NCBI GenBank assembly: GCA_039588215.1
Contig: JBDHAD010000016.1
Coordinates: forward strand, 1 to 64,000
Origin: JBDHAC01 sp039588215
GTDB lineage: Bacteria > Gemmatimonadota > Gemmatimonadetes > Palauibacterales > Palauibacteraceae
Reading direction: 5' to 3'
Length of the DNA stretch: 64,000 nt
The notes below the pieces were generated by a model, which had not been told where the DNA came from, ran no database searches, and was given only the letters and a program-made list of their open reading frames with translations. Below, piece after piece: positions 1 through 6,880 of this stretch. Within the stretch, counting starts at the first letter, position 1. The number at the start of each line of letters is the position of its first letter. Made by a program: the position numbers and the translations under genes.

Positions 1-606
1 GCGGAGCGCAACCGCCTGATACCGGCGATCGACCGCTGGGTCGTGCGGCAGACGGTCGCACTTCTGGGCGCGTGGCATCGGGACAATCCGGAGTGCGAGC
101 TGCCCCTCTGCTCCATCAACCTCAGCGTTTCCTCACTGGGCGACCCGGACCTGGTCCCCGCGCTGCGCGAGTACCTGGCGGAGCACCGGCTTCCGCCGGA
201 AACCCTTTGCTTCGAGATCGACGAAGCGGCGGCGCTCGGGAGCTTTGCCCAGCTGGTGCGCCTCATTTCCGAGATCCGGGCGACGGGCTGCGGTGTCGGG
301 CTGGACGACTTCGGTAGCGGGCTGGCCTCGTTCGCCCACCTCAAGGCGCTACTGGTCGATTTCGTGAAGATCGGCGGCCACTACGTGCGGAGCGTCGCCG
401 AGGACCCCGTGTACGGCACCCTCGTGAGCACCGTCAACGAGGTCGGTCGGATCATGGGCATCACCACGATCGCTGAGGAGGTGGAGAGCGAGACCGTTCT
501 GCACAAGCTTCGGGCCTTGGGGGTGGAATACGTGCAGGGGGAAGCCGTGGCGCAGGCGACGCCGCTGACTGACGCGGAGGGAAGGGTGGCACTACCCTGT
601 TCGTAA
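1..606 (+). CDS. EAL-domain c-di-GMP phosphodiesterase (3' part, runs off left edge)
   Basis: The frame is open from base 1, so the gene begins outside the window and only the C-terminal two thirds of an EAL domain are visible. EAL proteins hydrolyse the second messenger c-di-GMP at the cytoplasmic face. Visible active-site elements are the Asn of SINLS, the Glu of FEIDE, the DDFGSG metal-binding motif, the Lys of VKIGG, AEEVE and the Gln of VQGE. The EAL signature itself lies upstream. The usual KID is KIG and the usual AEGVE is AEEVE; the residues needed for catalysis are otherwise kept, so activity is likely but not certain. Any N-terminal sensor or GGDEF domain cannot be seen. Confidence 0.9.
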   Translation, partial: AERNRLIPAIDRWVVRQTVALLGAWHRDNPECELPLCSINLSVSSLGDPDLVPALREYLAEHRLPPETLCFEIDEAAALGSFAQLVRLISEIRATGCGVGLDDFGSGLASFAHLKALLVDFVKIGGHYVRSVAEDPVYGTLVSTVNEVGRIMGITTIAEEVESETVLHKLRALGVEYVQGEAVAQATPLTDAEGRVALPCS

Positions 607-1280
607 CCATCGGCTTGAATCTACGTAGGCGCTGTTCGTAGGGCGGCCGTGGGCCGCACATGTTCGGGCTTGAATGGTCCGGTAGGCGGTGGGCATGGCC
701 CGATCTCGGCCACGAGAAGAGGCGGTGTCGTCAGGTGCCCAGTTGCCGTCAGTCCAGCGAGAGTGTCGGACGATGGCGAAGAAGGGGGAGAAACACCGAA
801 TACCTCAACACCGATCGCTCTTGCACACGCCTAACCGATTCCTGCTCCCGATTCCCAGATGAATACACGCGACGCATAATGGATTTGCGATTCTGGATCA
901 GGGTGCTGAACGGGCGCTCGGCCGGCAAGAGCAATACGGTACCTGCCGTTGAAGTTCATACAGTCAGCCGCAATCGGTTGTGAGGTCGCTCCCCTCCGCG
1001 TCCGGCCTCACGAGCTACCCTCGAGCGCGCCGCGGCGGCGGCGTCTCGGGCCTCGGCCGCCTTGGTCGAAGGTCGGTCCAATGACCCCCCTCGAGTGCGA
1101 GCCCCTACCTTCCCTCAAACGCCACCGAGAACCGAGTCTGACCCAGTCCGGGTGGATCGCACCGCCCTCGTCGGTATCCTCGATCGAGATCGTGAAGCGC
1201 GGCTTGATCCCCTGCTACCCCTCGGGCAGATTGGATGGTACGACCGACATGGCACAGTCGCTCCGACTGGAGGTCCTACG
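607..1280. other. Intergenic region with a dispersed-repeat copy
   Basis: No convincing gene is seen. Short open frames on both strands have no family-like sequence. The stretch at 886-939 resembles 5932-5992 (shared cores such as GGATCAGGGTGC and GGCAAGAGC), marking it as a copy of intergenic repeat module A. A GCCTAAC heptamer lies at 829-835, and AACCGATT near 834 is matched in inverted orientation by AATCGGTT near 971, but no proper attC end was found there. Confidence 0.5.
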
Positions 1281-1946
1281 ATGCGCATCGCTGCGCCCAC
1301 CGCCGCTCTCTTCCTCCTCGTCTCACCTCTTGCTCTCGGGGCTCAGGTGTATCCGGACTACCAAGAGGCGCAACTCCTCATCGACAACTACTCGCAGTAC
1401 AAGCTCTGGATCTGGACCGAGAGCCCCGACGGACGACGGAGGCTGGCCGTGGAGCAGATCGAGGCGGGCGGTCGAGTCCGCGATCCGTCCCGCCTGATCC
1501 TCGACGAGATCACGCGAGTCTGCGTGGAGGCCTGGGTAGAGGATTCCCGAACCATCTGTTGGGATATCTACGCAAACCGGGACGGCGGGACGCACCTGAT
1601 AGAAGTCACGGACGAGGACTTCCTGGGAATCAGATTCGGGCCGGAGCTCGGCACTCCGGCCCGTCCGTATCCGGAGACGCTACCGGAGAGCGAGGAAGCC
1701 CGCTGGAGGGAACATTGTGGGCGTGGTCCCAACTATTACAGGGGCCTGCTTAGGGTGATCCCCGTTCCCGACTCGTATCCGGGGTTTACGGAGTGCTTTG
1801 AAGAGTCCTGCCAGGCGGCCCGCAAATATTTCCGAGGAGCGGAAGACGTGCCGGCGGGTTATTGGACCGGTTGGGGTAAGACCTGGTACGTCTGGAAGGA
1901 GGTCCGTTTCAACACCCGGGACCGGTGGTATGAGTGTGACCCGTGA
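1281..1946 (+). CDS. Secreted protein of unknown function
   Basis: I do not recognise the family. The chosen ATG has a GGAGG Shine-Dalgarno at 1269-1273 and begins a typical Sec signal peptide (MRIAAPTAALFLL, cleavage about after ALGA near residue 20). The frame is open further upstream, but that extension looks non-coding. The mature protein is about 200 residues, acidic, rich in Trp and Tyr, and has several Cys that could pair after export. Domain content is unknown; an extracytoplasmic location is inferred from the signal peptide only. It converges with another secreted protein of unknown function at 2162-2920. Confidence 0.75.
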   Translation: MRIAAPTAALFLLVSPLALGAQVYPDYQEAQLLIDNYSQYKLWIWTESPDGRRRLAVEQIEAGGRVRDPSRLILDEITRVCVEAWVEDSRTICWDIYANRDGGTHLIEVTDEDFLGIRFGPELGTPARPYPETLPESEEARWREHCGRGPNYYRGLLRVIPVPDSYPGFTECFEESCQAARKYFRGAEDVPAGYWTGWGKTWYVWKEVRFNTRDRWYECDP

Positions 1947-2049
1947 CCCGTGAGGCGTGGTTAGCGGTGGTCTTGATTTCGGTGAGGAACCGCTCGTTCA
2001 TGCGCGCGTTCGCGACCGATGAACCGCAGAAGGTCTCTTCTCTGACCCC

Positions 2050-2082
2050 GGGGCGTCACCGTAAGCTCGGTGACTCTGCCCC
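2050..2082. terminator. Hairpin between convergent genes
   Basis: GTCACCG (2055-2061) pairs with CGGTGAC (2068-2074) around a 6-nt loop, extended by GGGGC/GCCCC after a small bulge. It lies between two convergent genes. No U-tract follows, so it is a stable hairpin that may end transcription from either side rather than a classical intrinsic terminator. Confidence 0.5.
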
Positions 2083-2161
2083 GATGCAGCGCGTCCCAAG
2101 GATGGGCAATGGAAGCACAGTGGATCTCGAGACGGCGCTCGACCCTTGACCAAGGTCCATC

Positions 2162-2920
2162 TCACTTGTCCTTACAATAGAAAACCCGTTTAAGGCGTGG
2201 ATCGTAGAGCTCAGCCCAGACCTCCACCGTCTGTGTTGCGGTAGAAAAGGTCCGAAATCCCGTTGGCCATGTATTTCCCTGATTATCCGAGCCAGCAAAA
2301 CTGCAACGACCCAGACTGCAAAACTTTTGGTAGTCCGGCCAGTAGATGGGCTCTCCCACACGTTTGCGGTAATTAGCCTTGCCTCGATGCCAATCGGCGT
2401 CGCACGCTGGCCCTTTCGCGGTCACCGCATCACTTGCGACCTGTTCACACAAGGCGTGTGCCCAACTGTACTGGCCCGACTGGCCGGGCGAAGAAGTGGT
2501 CACGACCACCAAATAATCGCCCTCCTCCGGGACTACGAGCATGATCGCCGCGGGATTCCCGGACTCAGAGATCACTGGGGTCAACACCCGAGGGCGCGTC
2601 TGCACCTGATACACTTCAAGGCGCGGACGAAACTGACGGCTGCCGACTTCGATCAGCAGCCGCTGCCCCTTGTTCAGATCGCTGAGCTCGTATTCAGCGT
2701 AGTTAGTACCGTTACGAGAGACTTTGACCCCAGGGAGCAGCGTGAGCGTCGCCTCGTCCCACCATATGTTGTTCCAGCCCTGGTCACACTGCATCTGAGC
2801 GCTCGCCTCGGTGCCGAAGGTAAGAACCCCTGCGAGCGCGGCGACGAACACAGCGCAATGGATCCGCGCACCGACGGTCTTCGCATTGAATAGGAACGAT
2901 TTCGTTTCTGTCGATGACAT
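2162..2920 (-). CDS. Secreted protein of unknown function
   Basis: The family is not recognised. The ATG at 2920 is preceded by GGAGG about 6 nt upstream and starts a 252-residue protein with a hydrophobic export signal around residues 19-38 ending in ASAQ. The frame stays open upstream, but that part has no protein-like character. After a first half that looks beta-rich, the C-terminal part contains four Cys in a CDAD...CSLGRCSF arrangement and several Trp/Tyr. An exported location is inferred; no catalytic motif is visible. Confidence 0.7.
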   Translation of the reverse strand: MSSTETKSFLFNAKTVGARIHCAVFVAALAGVLTFGTEASAQMQCDQGWNNIWWDEATLTLLPGVKVSRNGTNYAEYELSDLNKGQRLLIEVGSRQFRPRLEVYQVQTRPRVLTPVISESGNPAAIMLVVPEEGDYLVVVTTSSPGQSGQYSWAHALCEQVASDAVTAKGPACDADWHRGKANYRKRVGEPIYWPDYQKFCSLGRCSFAGSDNQGNTWPTGFRTFSTATQTVEVWAELYDPRLKRVFYCKDK

Positions 2921-3425
2921 GTCGGCCTCCGGAAGAGGGTAGGAACACTCACCACCTGCCCGACTGCGCTCCGCTTGCCGGGCCAGATTTGAAAGATCAC
3001 CGCCACCCGGCGGGCCGGGCAAGAAGTCATGCGCGAGTCGGTGGCTTCCGGACGGAGCGTCACGGTCGACCCGAGCCCTATAGTCAATCGCCCAACCAAG
3101 GGCGACCCACCCACCCCCGGCGTTGAGATCCGGGGGGCGGCGGTTGCAGGCGCGCCGACTATGCCGCCAAGGCCCGTGCCTCCTCCACAGCGCCGAGGAG
3201 CATGACCAGGACAAGCACACACACGATAGCCCACCCGACAAAGTACCTCACACTGATCCGCTTGGTACCGATCGGTCAGCGCCGCCTTGAGGCTGTCGAA
3301 CTCTGTGTGCATCTGGAATACACCGAATGTCCAGGGAGTTGTCGACCCGCAACTCCAATATCATCTTGTGAACTTATTCGGGCCTATTTTTTAAACTAGG
3401 TTCCTGAAGACAAGTGAGCCGGAAC
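2921..3425. other. Intergenic region, no recognisable feature
   Basis: About 500 bases separate two divergent genes. Open frames here lack family-like sequence, and I see no repeat module, hairpin or clear promoter. The region must hold the promoters of both neighbours. Confidence 0.4.
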
Positions 3426-4643
3426 ATGTACCGGTCGCCATTCTCCGCATGGTTCCCACCGGCGGTATTCCTTTTCGCTTCCCTCACCGGCTGCGCAGAA
3501 TCGGAGCAGGCTCCGGGGCCCCTCGTCCGGGACAGCGCTGGAATCCAGATCGTCGAGAGCACCTCTCCTGCCTGGGCCCCTGGCGAAGAGTGGCGCCTGT
3601 CCGAGGAACCGATGCTGACGATCGGCGTGGGGGAGGGCGCAGAGGAGTACGAGCTGTACGATGTGATCGGCGCTCTCCGAGTCCGGAATGGGGAGATCGC
3701 CGTGGCGTGCCGCGGCACCAACCAGATTCGCTTCTTTGATGCCGGGGGCACGTATCTGCGCGCCGTCGGCCGTGAGGGCGGAGGTCCGGGGGAGTTCAAG
3801 ATCATGTTCTCGATGTGGCGCATGGGCCCCGACTCCCTTGCGGTGTTCGAATACGGAAACGCACGCGTATCGGTCCTGGGCGATGATGGAGGGTTCGGCC
3901 GAACGGTGCATTTCGACCAGGTGCCAGGTCGCCCGACACCCATTCCTGTGGGCCCTTTCGCCGACGGCTCTTTCCTCGGACGGGCCCACATGATCGGCTA
4001 CGAAGAGCCCCTGTCAGAGGGAGTCCATCGGGGAACCGTGCTCTTCGTACGTTGGTCAGGCGTGGGCGAGCTTCTGGATACCGAAGTGTCCCGCCCGGAC
4101 GGCGAGCGGTACCACAGGCCCCTTGATGGCCGGCCTATGATGGGTGGACCCCCGTTCGGGCGGCAGTTCGGAGTGGTACAATCGGCCGAAGGCTGGTACT
4201 ACGGTTCCGCGGATCGCTTTGAGATCGAGTATCTGTCACCGGAGGGAGAGCTCCAGCGCATCATCCGGCGAGGGGTCGATAACCGGCCCGTCACACCGGA
4301 TCTCAGAGGGGAGTGGCTGCGCCAGGCACGGGAGAGATGGGCCCGGATGCCGGCGCCCGTCCTGGAATGGAGGCTGACCATGCCTTTCCCGGAGACCATG
4401 CCGGCTCACGAATCGGACATGGCCACGGACGAGGACGGGAACCTCTGGGTTCCTGAGTACAAGATCCCGACGGAGCAACCGAGCTGGGCGGTGTTCGATC
4501 CGGATGGGCGGTTCCTGGGCATCGTGGACACTCCGGCCAACGGATTCGTCACCGACATCGGGTCGGATTTCATCCTGGGGGTTTGGCAGGATGAGTTGGA
4601 GGTCGAGCAGGTGAAGATGTACCGGTTAATCAAAGGCAACTAG
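3426..4643 (+). CDS. Six-bladed beta-propeller lipoprotein
   Basis: The product is about 405 residues with a lipoprotein signal peptide ending in the lipobox LTGC. The body has repeated blade-like segments (for example a strand followed by FFDAGGTYLRAVG and the loop GREGGGPGEF), as seen in NHL/6-bladed propeller proteins common in Gemmatimonadota and Bacteroidota. Near the C-terminus, DEDGNLWVPEY and FDPDGRFLG are typical late blades. No catalytic residues are recognisable; it probably binds a ligand or partner at the cell envelope. The start is uncertain: a GTG at 3414 is also possible and neither has a strong ribosome-binding site. Confidence 0.8.
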   Translation: MYRSPFSAWFPPAVFLFASLTGCAESEQAPGPLVRDSAGIQIVESTSPAWAPGEEWRLSEEPMLTIGVGEGAEEYELYDVIGALRVRNGEIAVACRGTNQIRFFDAGGTYLRAVGREGGGPGEFKIMFSMWRMGPDSLAVFEYGNARVSVLGDDGGFGRTVHFDQVPGRPTPIPVGPFADGSFLGRAHMIGYEEPLSEGVHRGTVLFVRWSGVGELLDTEVSRPDGERYHRPLDGRPMMGGPPFGRQFGVVQSAEGWYYGSADRFEIEYLSPEGELQRIIRRGVDNRPVTPDLRGEWLRQARERWARMPAPVLEWRLTMPFPETMPAHESDMATDEDGNLWVPEYKIPTEQPSWAVFDPDGRFLGIVDTPANGFVTDIGSDFILGVWQDELEVEQVKMYRLIKGN

Positions 4644-4668
4644 GAACCGCCAGAGGCCTTCGTCCGCC

Positions 4669-4695
4669 GCATCTGCGAAGCATCGTTCGCAAATG
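4669..4695. terminator. Hairpin after the beta-propeller gene
   Basis: GCATCTGCGAA and TTCGCAAATGC form an 11-bp stem with one mismatch around a short loop, 26 bases after the stop codon at 4643. There is no T-run, so its role as a terminator is tentative. Confidence 0.4.
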
Positions 4696-4757
4696 CACGA
4701 GTTATGTGACATGACCCCGTTGGAGCGCTGTGGTAGATTGGTGCGCAGGAGGAGGCC

Positions 4758-4982
4758 ATGCGCCCGAATCGAGGCTTGAAATACCGGGTTCTGATCGAAC
4801 CGGAGGAAGACGGCGGGTACGTTGCTGAGGTGCCGACGTTGCCTGGTTGTCTCTCACAGGGAGCCACCCGTCAGGAGGCACTCGAGAACGTAAAAGAGGC
4901 CATCGCCGTGTACCTAGAGAGTCTTGAGGCGCACGGGGATCCAGTGCCCCCTCCTATCAGCGAAGAGATCGTAGAGGTCTAG
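4758..4982 (+). CDS. hicB: HicB-family antitoxin
   Basis: This 74-residue protein has the partial RNase H-like fold of the HicB (UPF0150) family. YRVLIEPEEDGGYVAEVP is followed by LPGCLSQG and an amphipathic helix with EALENVKEAI, the family pattern. It is the short form without a C-terminal DNA-binding domain. HicB binds and neutralises the HicA mRNA interferase and usually represses the operon. The ATG follows a strong GGAGGAGG ribosome-binding site. It is one base from hicA. The antitoxin-first order is common in type II HicBA pairs. Confidence 0.9.
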   Translation: MRPNRGLKYRVLIEPEEDGGYVAEVPTLPGCLSQGATRQEALENVKEAIAVYLESLEAHGDPVPPPISEEIVEV

Positions 4983-4983
4983 C

Positions 4984-5208
4984 TTGACGCGGCTTCCGGC
5001 GCTGTCCGGTCGGGAGGTAGTGAAGGCGCTGAGCCAGATCGGCTACGAATTAGACCGGCAGCGAGGGAGCCACATGATTCTTCGCCACCCGGAGCCTCCG
5101 TTTCGCCGCCTCGTTGTTCCGGACCACAAAGAAATCCGTCGCGGAACCCTTCGCGCGATCATTCGACAGGCTGGGTTCACGGTGACGGAGTTTCTTGACC
5201 TGCTGTAA
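4984..5208 (+). CDS. hicA: HicA-family mRNA interferase toxin
   Basis: This 74-residue HicA/YcfA protein has the double-stranded RNA-binding-like fold. The family signature is clear: a helix with VVKALSQIGYELDRQRGSH, the catalytic His in GSHMILRH, then VVPDHKEIRRGTLRAIIRQAGFTVTEF. HicA cleaves mRNA and stops growth when HicB is lost. Translation appears to start at TTG, one base after the hicB stop, so it is coupled to hicB. An attC-like inverted repeat follows 16 bases downstream, which would fit a gene cassette. Confidence 0.9.
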   Translation: MTRLPALSGREVVKALSQIGYELDRQRGSHMILRHPEPPFRRLVVPDHKEIRRGTLRAIIRQAGFTVTEFLDLL

Positions 5209-5224
5209 GGAGTGGGGTCACATC

Positions 5225-5316
5225 ACATAACAGGACCACTGGCGGCTCGGGCTGAAGCCCTCGCCCAACCCTCGGCCTAACGCCCTTCGGGTTCGCCAGT
5301 GGCCGGGACGTTAGCT
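5225..5316 (+). repeat. attC-like imperfect inverted repeat (integron recombination-site candidate)
   Basis: The outer heptamer ACATAAC (5225-5231) resembles an attC R'' core and GTTAGCT (5310-5316) an R' core. Just inside, CCACTGGCG (5236-5244) pairs perfectly with CGCCAGTGG (5294-5302). A second GCCTAAC at 5276-5282 could pair with the same right end through CTAACGCCC versus GGGACGTTAG, leaving one bulged A like an extrahelical base. The 92-nt length is normal for attC. It follows hicBA and precedes the DUF1801 gene, both typical cassette cargo. R' does not fully match GTTRRRY and no integrase is in the window. Confidence 0.5.
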
Positions 5317-5455
5317 GAAATCGTCTCTGCACATCCGCAAGTTGTCGTTCTGATACGATGAGCTGCCTTGCAGCATAATCACTAATTATACGGCGCTGGA
5401 GACCCGCGAGAGTTGAGATTCCAGCTTTGTGGGCGAGCATGGGAATGAAATCGGC

Positions 5456-5845
5456 ATGAGTCAACTCTGCCGGGTCTCCAGTTCGGTCAGGCGAGATCCA
5501 GCTTGGATGCGTGAGCATGCGGGTGAATTGGGGGCAATCGCGCAGCGCTGGTTTGAGGTCATGCGCGACTGCGGAGACGATGTTCGAGAGTTATTGCATG
5601 ACGGCCATCCTACCGCATGTGTAGCTGACGCGGCATTCGCCTACGTAGACGCCTTCAAAGCTCACGTCAATGTCGGGTTCTTTCGTGGCGCCGCGATTGC
5701 TGATCCAGATGGCCTGCTGGAAGGCACTGGCAAGTTCATGCGCCACGTGAAACTCAGGCCCGAACGTGACGTCGATGCTAGGGCTCTGATGAAGCTAATC
5801 GAAACTGCATACACTGATATGAAGGGGCGCCTGAAGGCGGAGTAG
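5456..5845 (+). CDS. DUF1801 domain protein
   Basis: A 129-residue cytoplasmic protein of the DUF1801/YdhG-like family. The characteristic core is visible: FAYVDAFKAHVNVGFFRGA, then DPDGLLEGTGKFMRHVKL. Family members are small alpha/beta proteins of unclear biochemical role. The ATG at 5456 was chosen over an in-frame GTG at 5429 because the residues between are not family-like; neither has a good ribosome-binding site. It lies immediately after the attC-like repeat, so it may be a mobile gene cassette. Confidence 0.75.
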   Translation: MSQLCRVSSSVRRDPAWMREHAGELGAIAQRWFEVMRDCGDDVRELLHDGHPTACVADAAFAYVDAFKAHVNVGFFRGAAIADPDGLLEGTGKFMRHVKLRPERDVDARALMKLIETAYTDMKGRLKAE

Positions 5846-6070
5846 TCCGTGAATTCTCAACCAGGGAAGCCCCGGTGTACCGCTGCCTGCGTCATTCACA
5901 TCAAGACCTCTTCTGGGACTAGCTATTGGTACTGCGACTCTGCTGCGGATCAGGGTGCCGAGCGGGGCTAGCGGCAGGCAAGAGCGATTAGGCAGCCAAA
6001 GCCTTGGAACGAGTGGAGGCCGTCGCGCCGACGTGCGGCCGAACTGTCACGCCTACTGTCACAGAATGAG

Positions 6071-6140
6071 GAGGAGTGTACGGAAGTGTACGGAAGTCAA
6101 AACGGCCCAATCGAAGTGTACTGAAGTGTATCGAAGTGTA
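6071..6140. repeat. Ten-bp phased tandem repeat, GAAGTGTA core
   Basis: Seven consecutive 10-base blocks are in register. Blocks 2, 5, 6 and 7 read NNGAAGTGTA exactly; block 1 is GAGGAGTGTA; block 3 begins CGGAAGT; block 4 is unrelated. The period equals one DNA helical turn, so each copy would sit on the same face of the helix. Known function: none that I recognise. Confidence 0.7.
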
Positions 6141-6205
6141 GCGGCGCTAGGCCGCCTAAATGGGGTGGCTTCGCAGGCTACGCCTGCTCAGTATCTCGCC
6201 TGCGG

Positions 6206-6294
6206 CTCGCCGGCAGGAGGTCGCGAGTGAGAGCTGTGGCCGCTAACGCGGTCCTCGCTCGTCGCAAGCTCCCCGAATCTCGCCGCCCCGACTT
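6206..6294. repeat. Intergenic repeat module D, copy 1
   Basis: About 88 bases nearly identical to 10387-10470, sharing GCGAGTGAGAGCTG, ACGCGGTCCTCGCTCGTCGC and CGCCGCCCCGA with a few substitutions and small indels. It has no open frame conserved between copies, so it looks like a dispersed non-coding element. Confidence 0.65.
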
Positions 6295-6418
6295 TGAGCT
6301 CGCGAGTTGGCGGGCTTCGTGGCATTCCCGTGTCTAACGGTTCCGTGCCGCTCCTGCGGACCGCACGGAGATGCGCGCGCGAGCCACTGGACGACAGCGA
6401 AGGGCGGACCGCTCCCGT

Positions 6419-6880
6419 TCAGCGGGCCGCCGAGGCCGAGGGACGGTCGGCGCGGAACGAGAGCCGCGCTTCGTTAGAGCAGACCTGCGTGCCGGCCTCG
6501 CAGACCCGGTAGTCCCACGGCCCAAGCACACCCCGCTCGATCGTGTCGGTGAACGCTCCGCTGTTCTCAGTGGTCGCAATGAGGTCGCCGTTTCGGTAGA
6601 CATCAATCCGGGCCGCGCTCGAGCCTGACCAGCTGAGTCCACCTTCTATTTGGCCCTCGAGCTCGGCGCCGACGGCCTCGAGCGTGAACGCTTCGTCGAG
6701 CCGGTACTGGGCGAAGAAGACATCGCCGAGGTTCTCGCAGACGGCCCACCCCTCGCCGAACTCTCCGTCGCCGGTGAAGTCGGCGGTGAGCTGTATCGAT
6801 CCGGCGACGTACAGGGCGGGCTCGTCGGGAGCGAAGGCGACCGCGTTCGCCCAGTCGTTCCCCGGACCCGGAGGACCGCC
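6419..6880 (-). pseudogene. 3' remnant of a secreted beta-propeller/FnIII protein
   Basis: Reading the minus strand without requiring a start gives about 150 coherent residues. First comes a propeller-type stretch (NDWANAVAFAPDEPALYVAG, then LTADFTGDGEFGEGWAV). A fibronectin type III-like C-terminal module follows, with GLSWSGSSAARIDVYRNG and YRVCEAGTQVCSN, ending at a TGA at 6419-6421. Such modules close extracellular proteases and propeller proteins. There is no start codon or signal peptide. The 5' end is lost at about 6868-6880, exactly where the oppositely oriented kinase remnant begins. Confidence 0.65.

Larger units (their letters stand above)
5846..6418. other. Gene-free region built from repeat modules A, B, C and D
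   Basis: No gene is supported. The region is a mosaic of sequences found again elsewhere in the window: module A at 5932-5992 (also 886-939), B at 6034-6070 (also 9185-9221), C at 6158-6199 (also 9103-9144) and D at 6206-6294 (also 10387-10470). A 10-bp phased repeat lies at 6071-6140. Confidence 0.65.

Noticed and set aside
829..978. Possible attC from GCCTAAC at 829 and the inverted AATCGGTT at 971
   Set aside because: The right end reads GTTGTGA, which does not match GTTRRRY, and inner arms do not pair.
949..1497. Long open frame overlapping the secreted protein gene at 1281-1946
   Set aside because: Its translation is Arg/Ser/Pro-rich without family features, and the other frame has a signal peptide and ribosome-binding site.
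5846..6060. Search for a second attC after the DUF1801 gene
   Set aside because: No GTTRRRY-like core was found in this interval, so the cassette end is not supported.
6332..6478. GTCTAAC at 6332 with GTTAGAG near 6472 as another attC
   Set aside because: The right core fails the consensus and the arms are not complementary; the stretch overlaps the FnIII remnant.
6334..6642. 102-codon minus-strand frame
   Set aside because: Wrong frame: another minus frame of the same region encodes the FnIII-like remnant.
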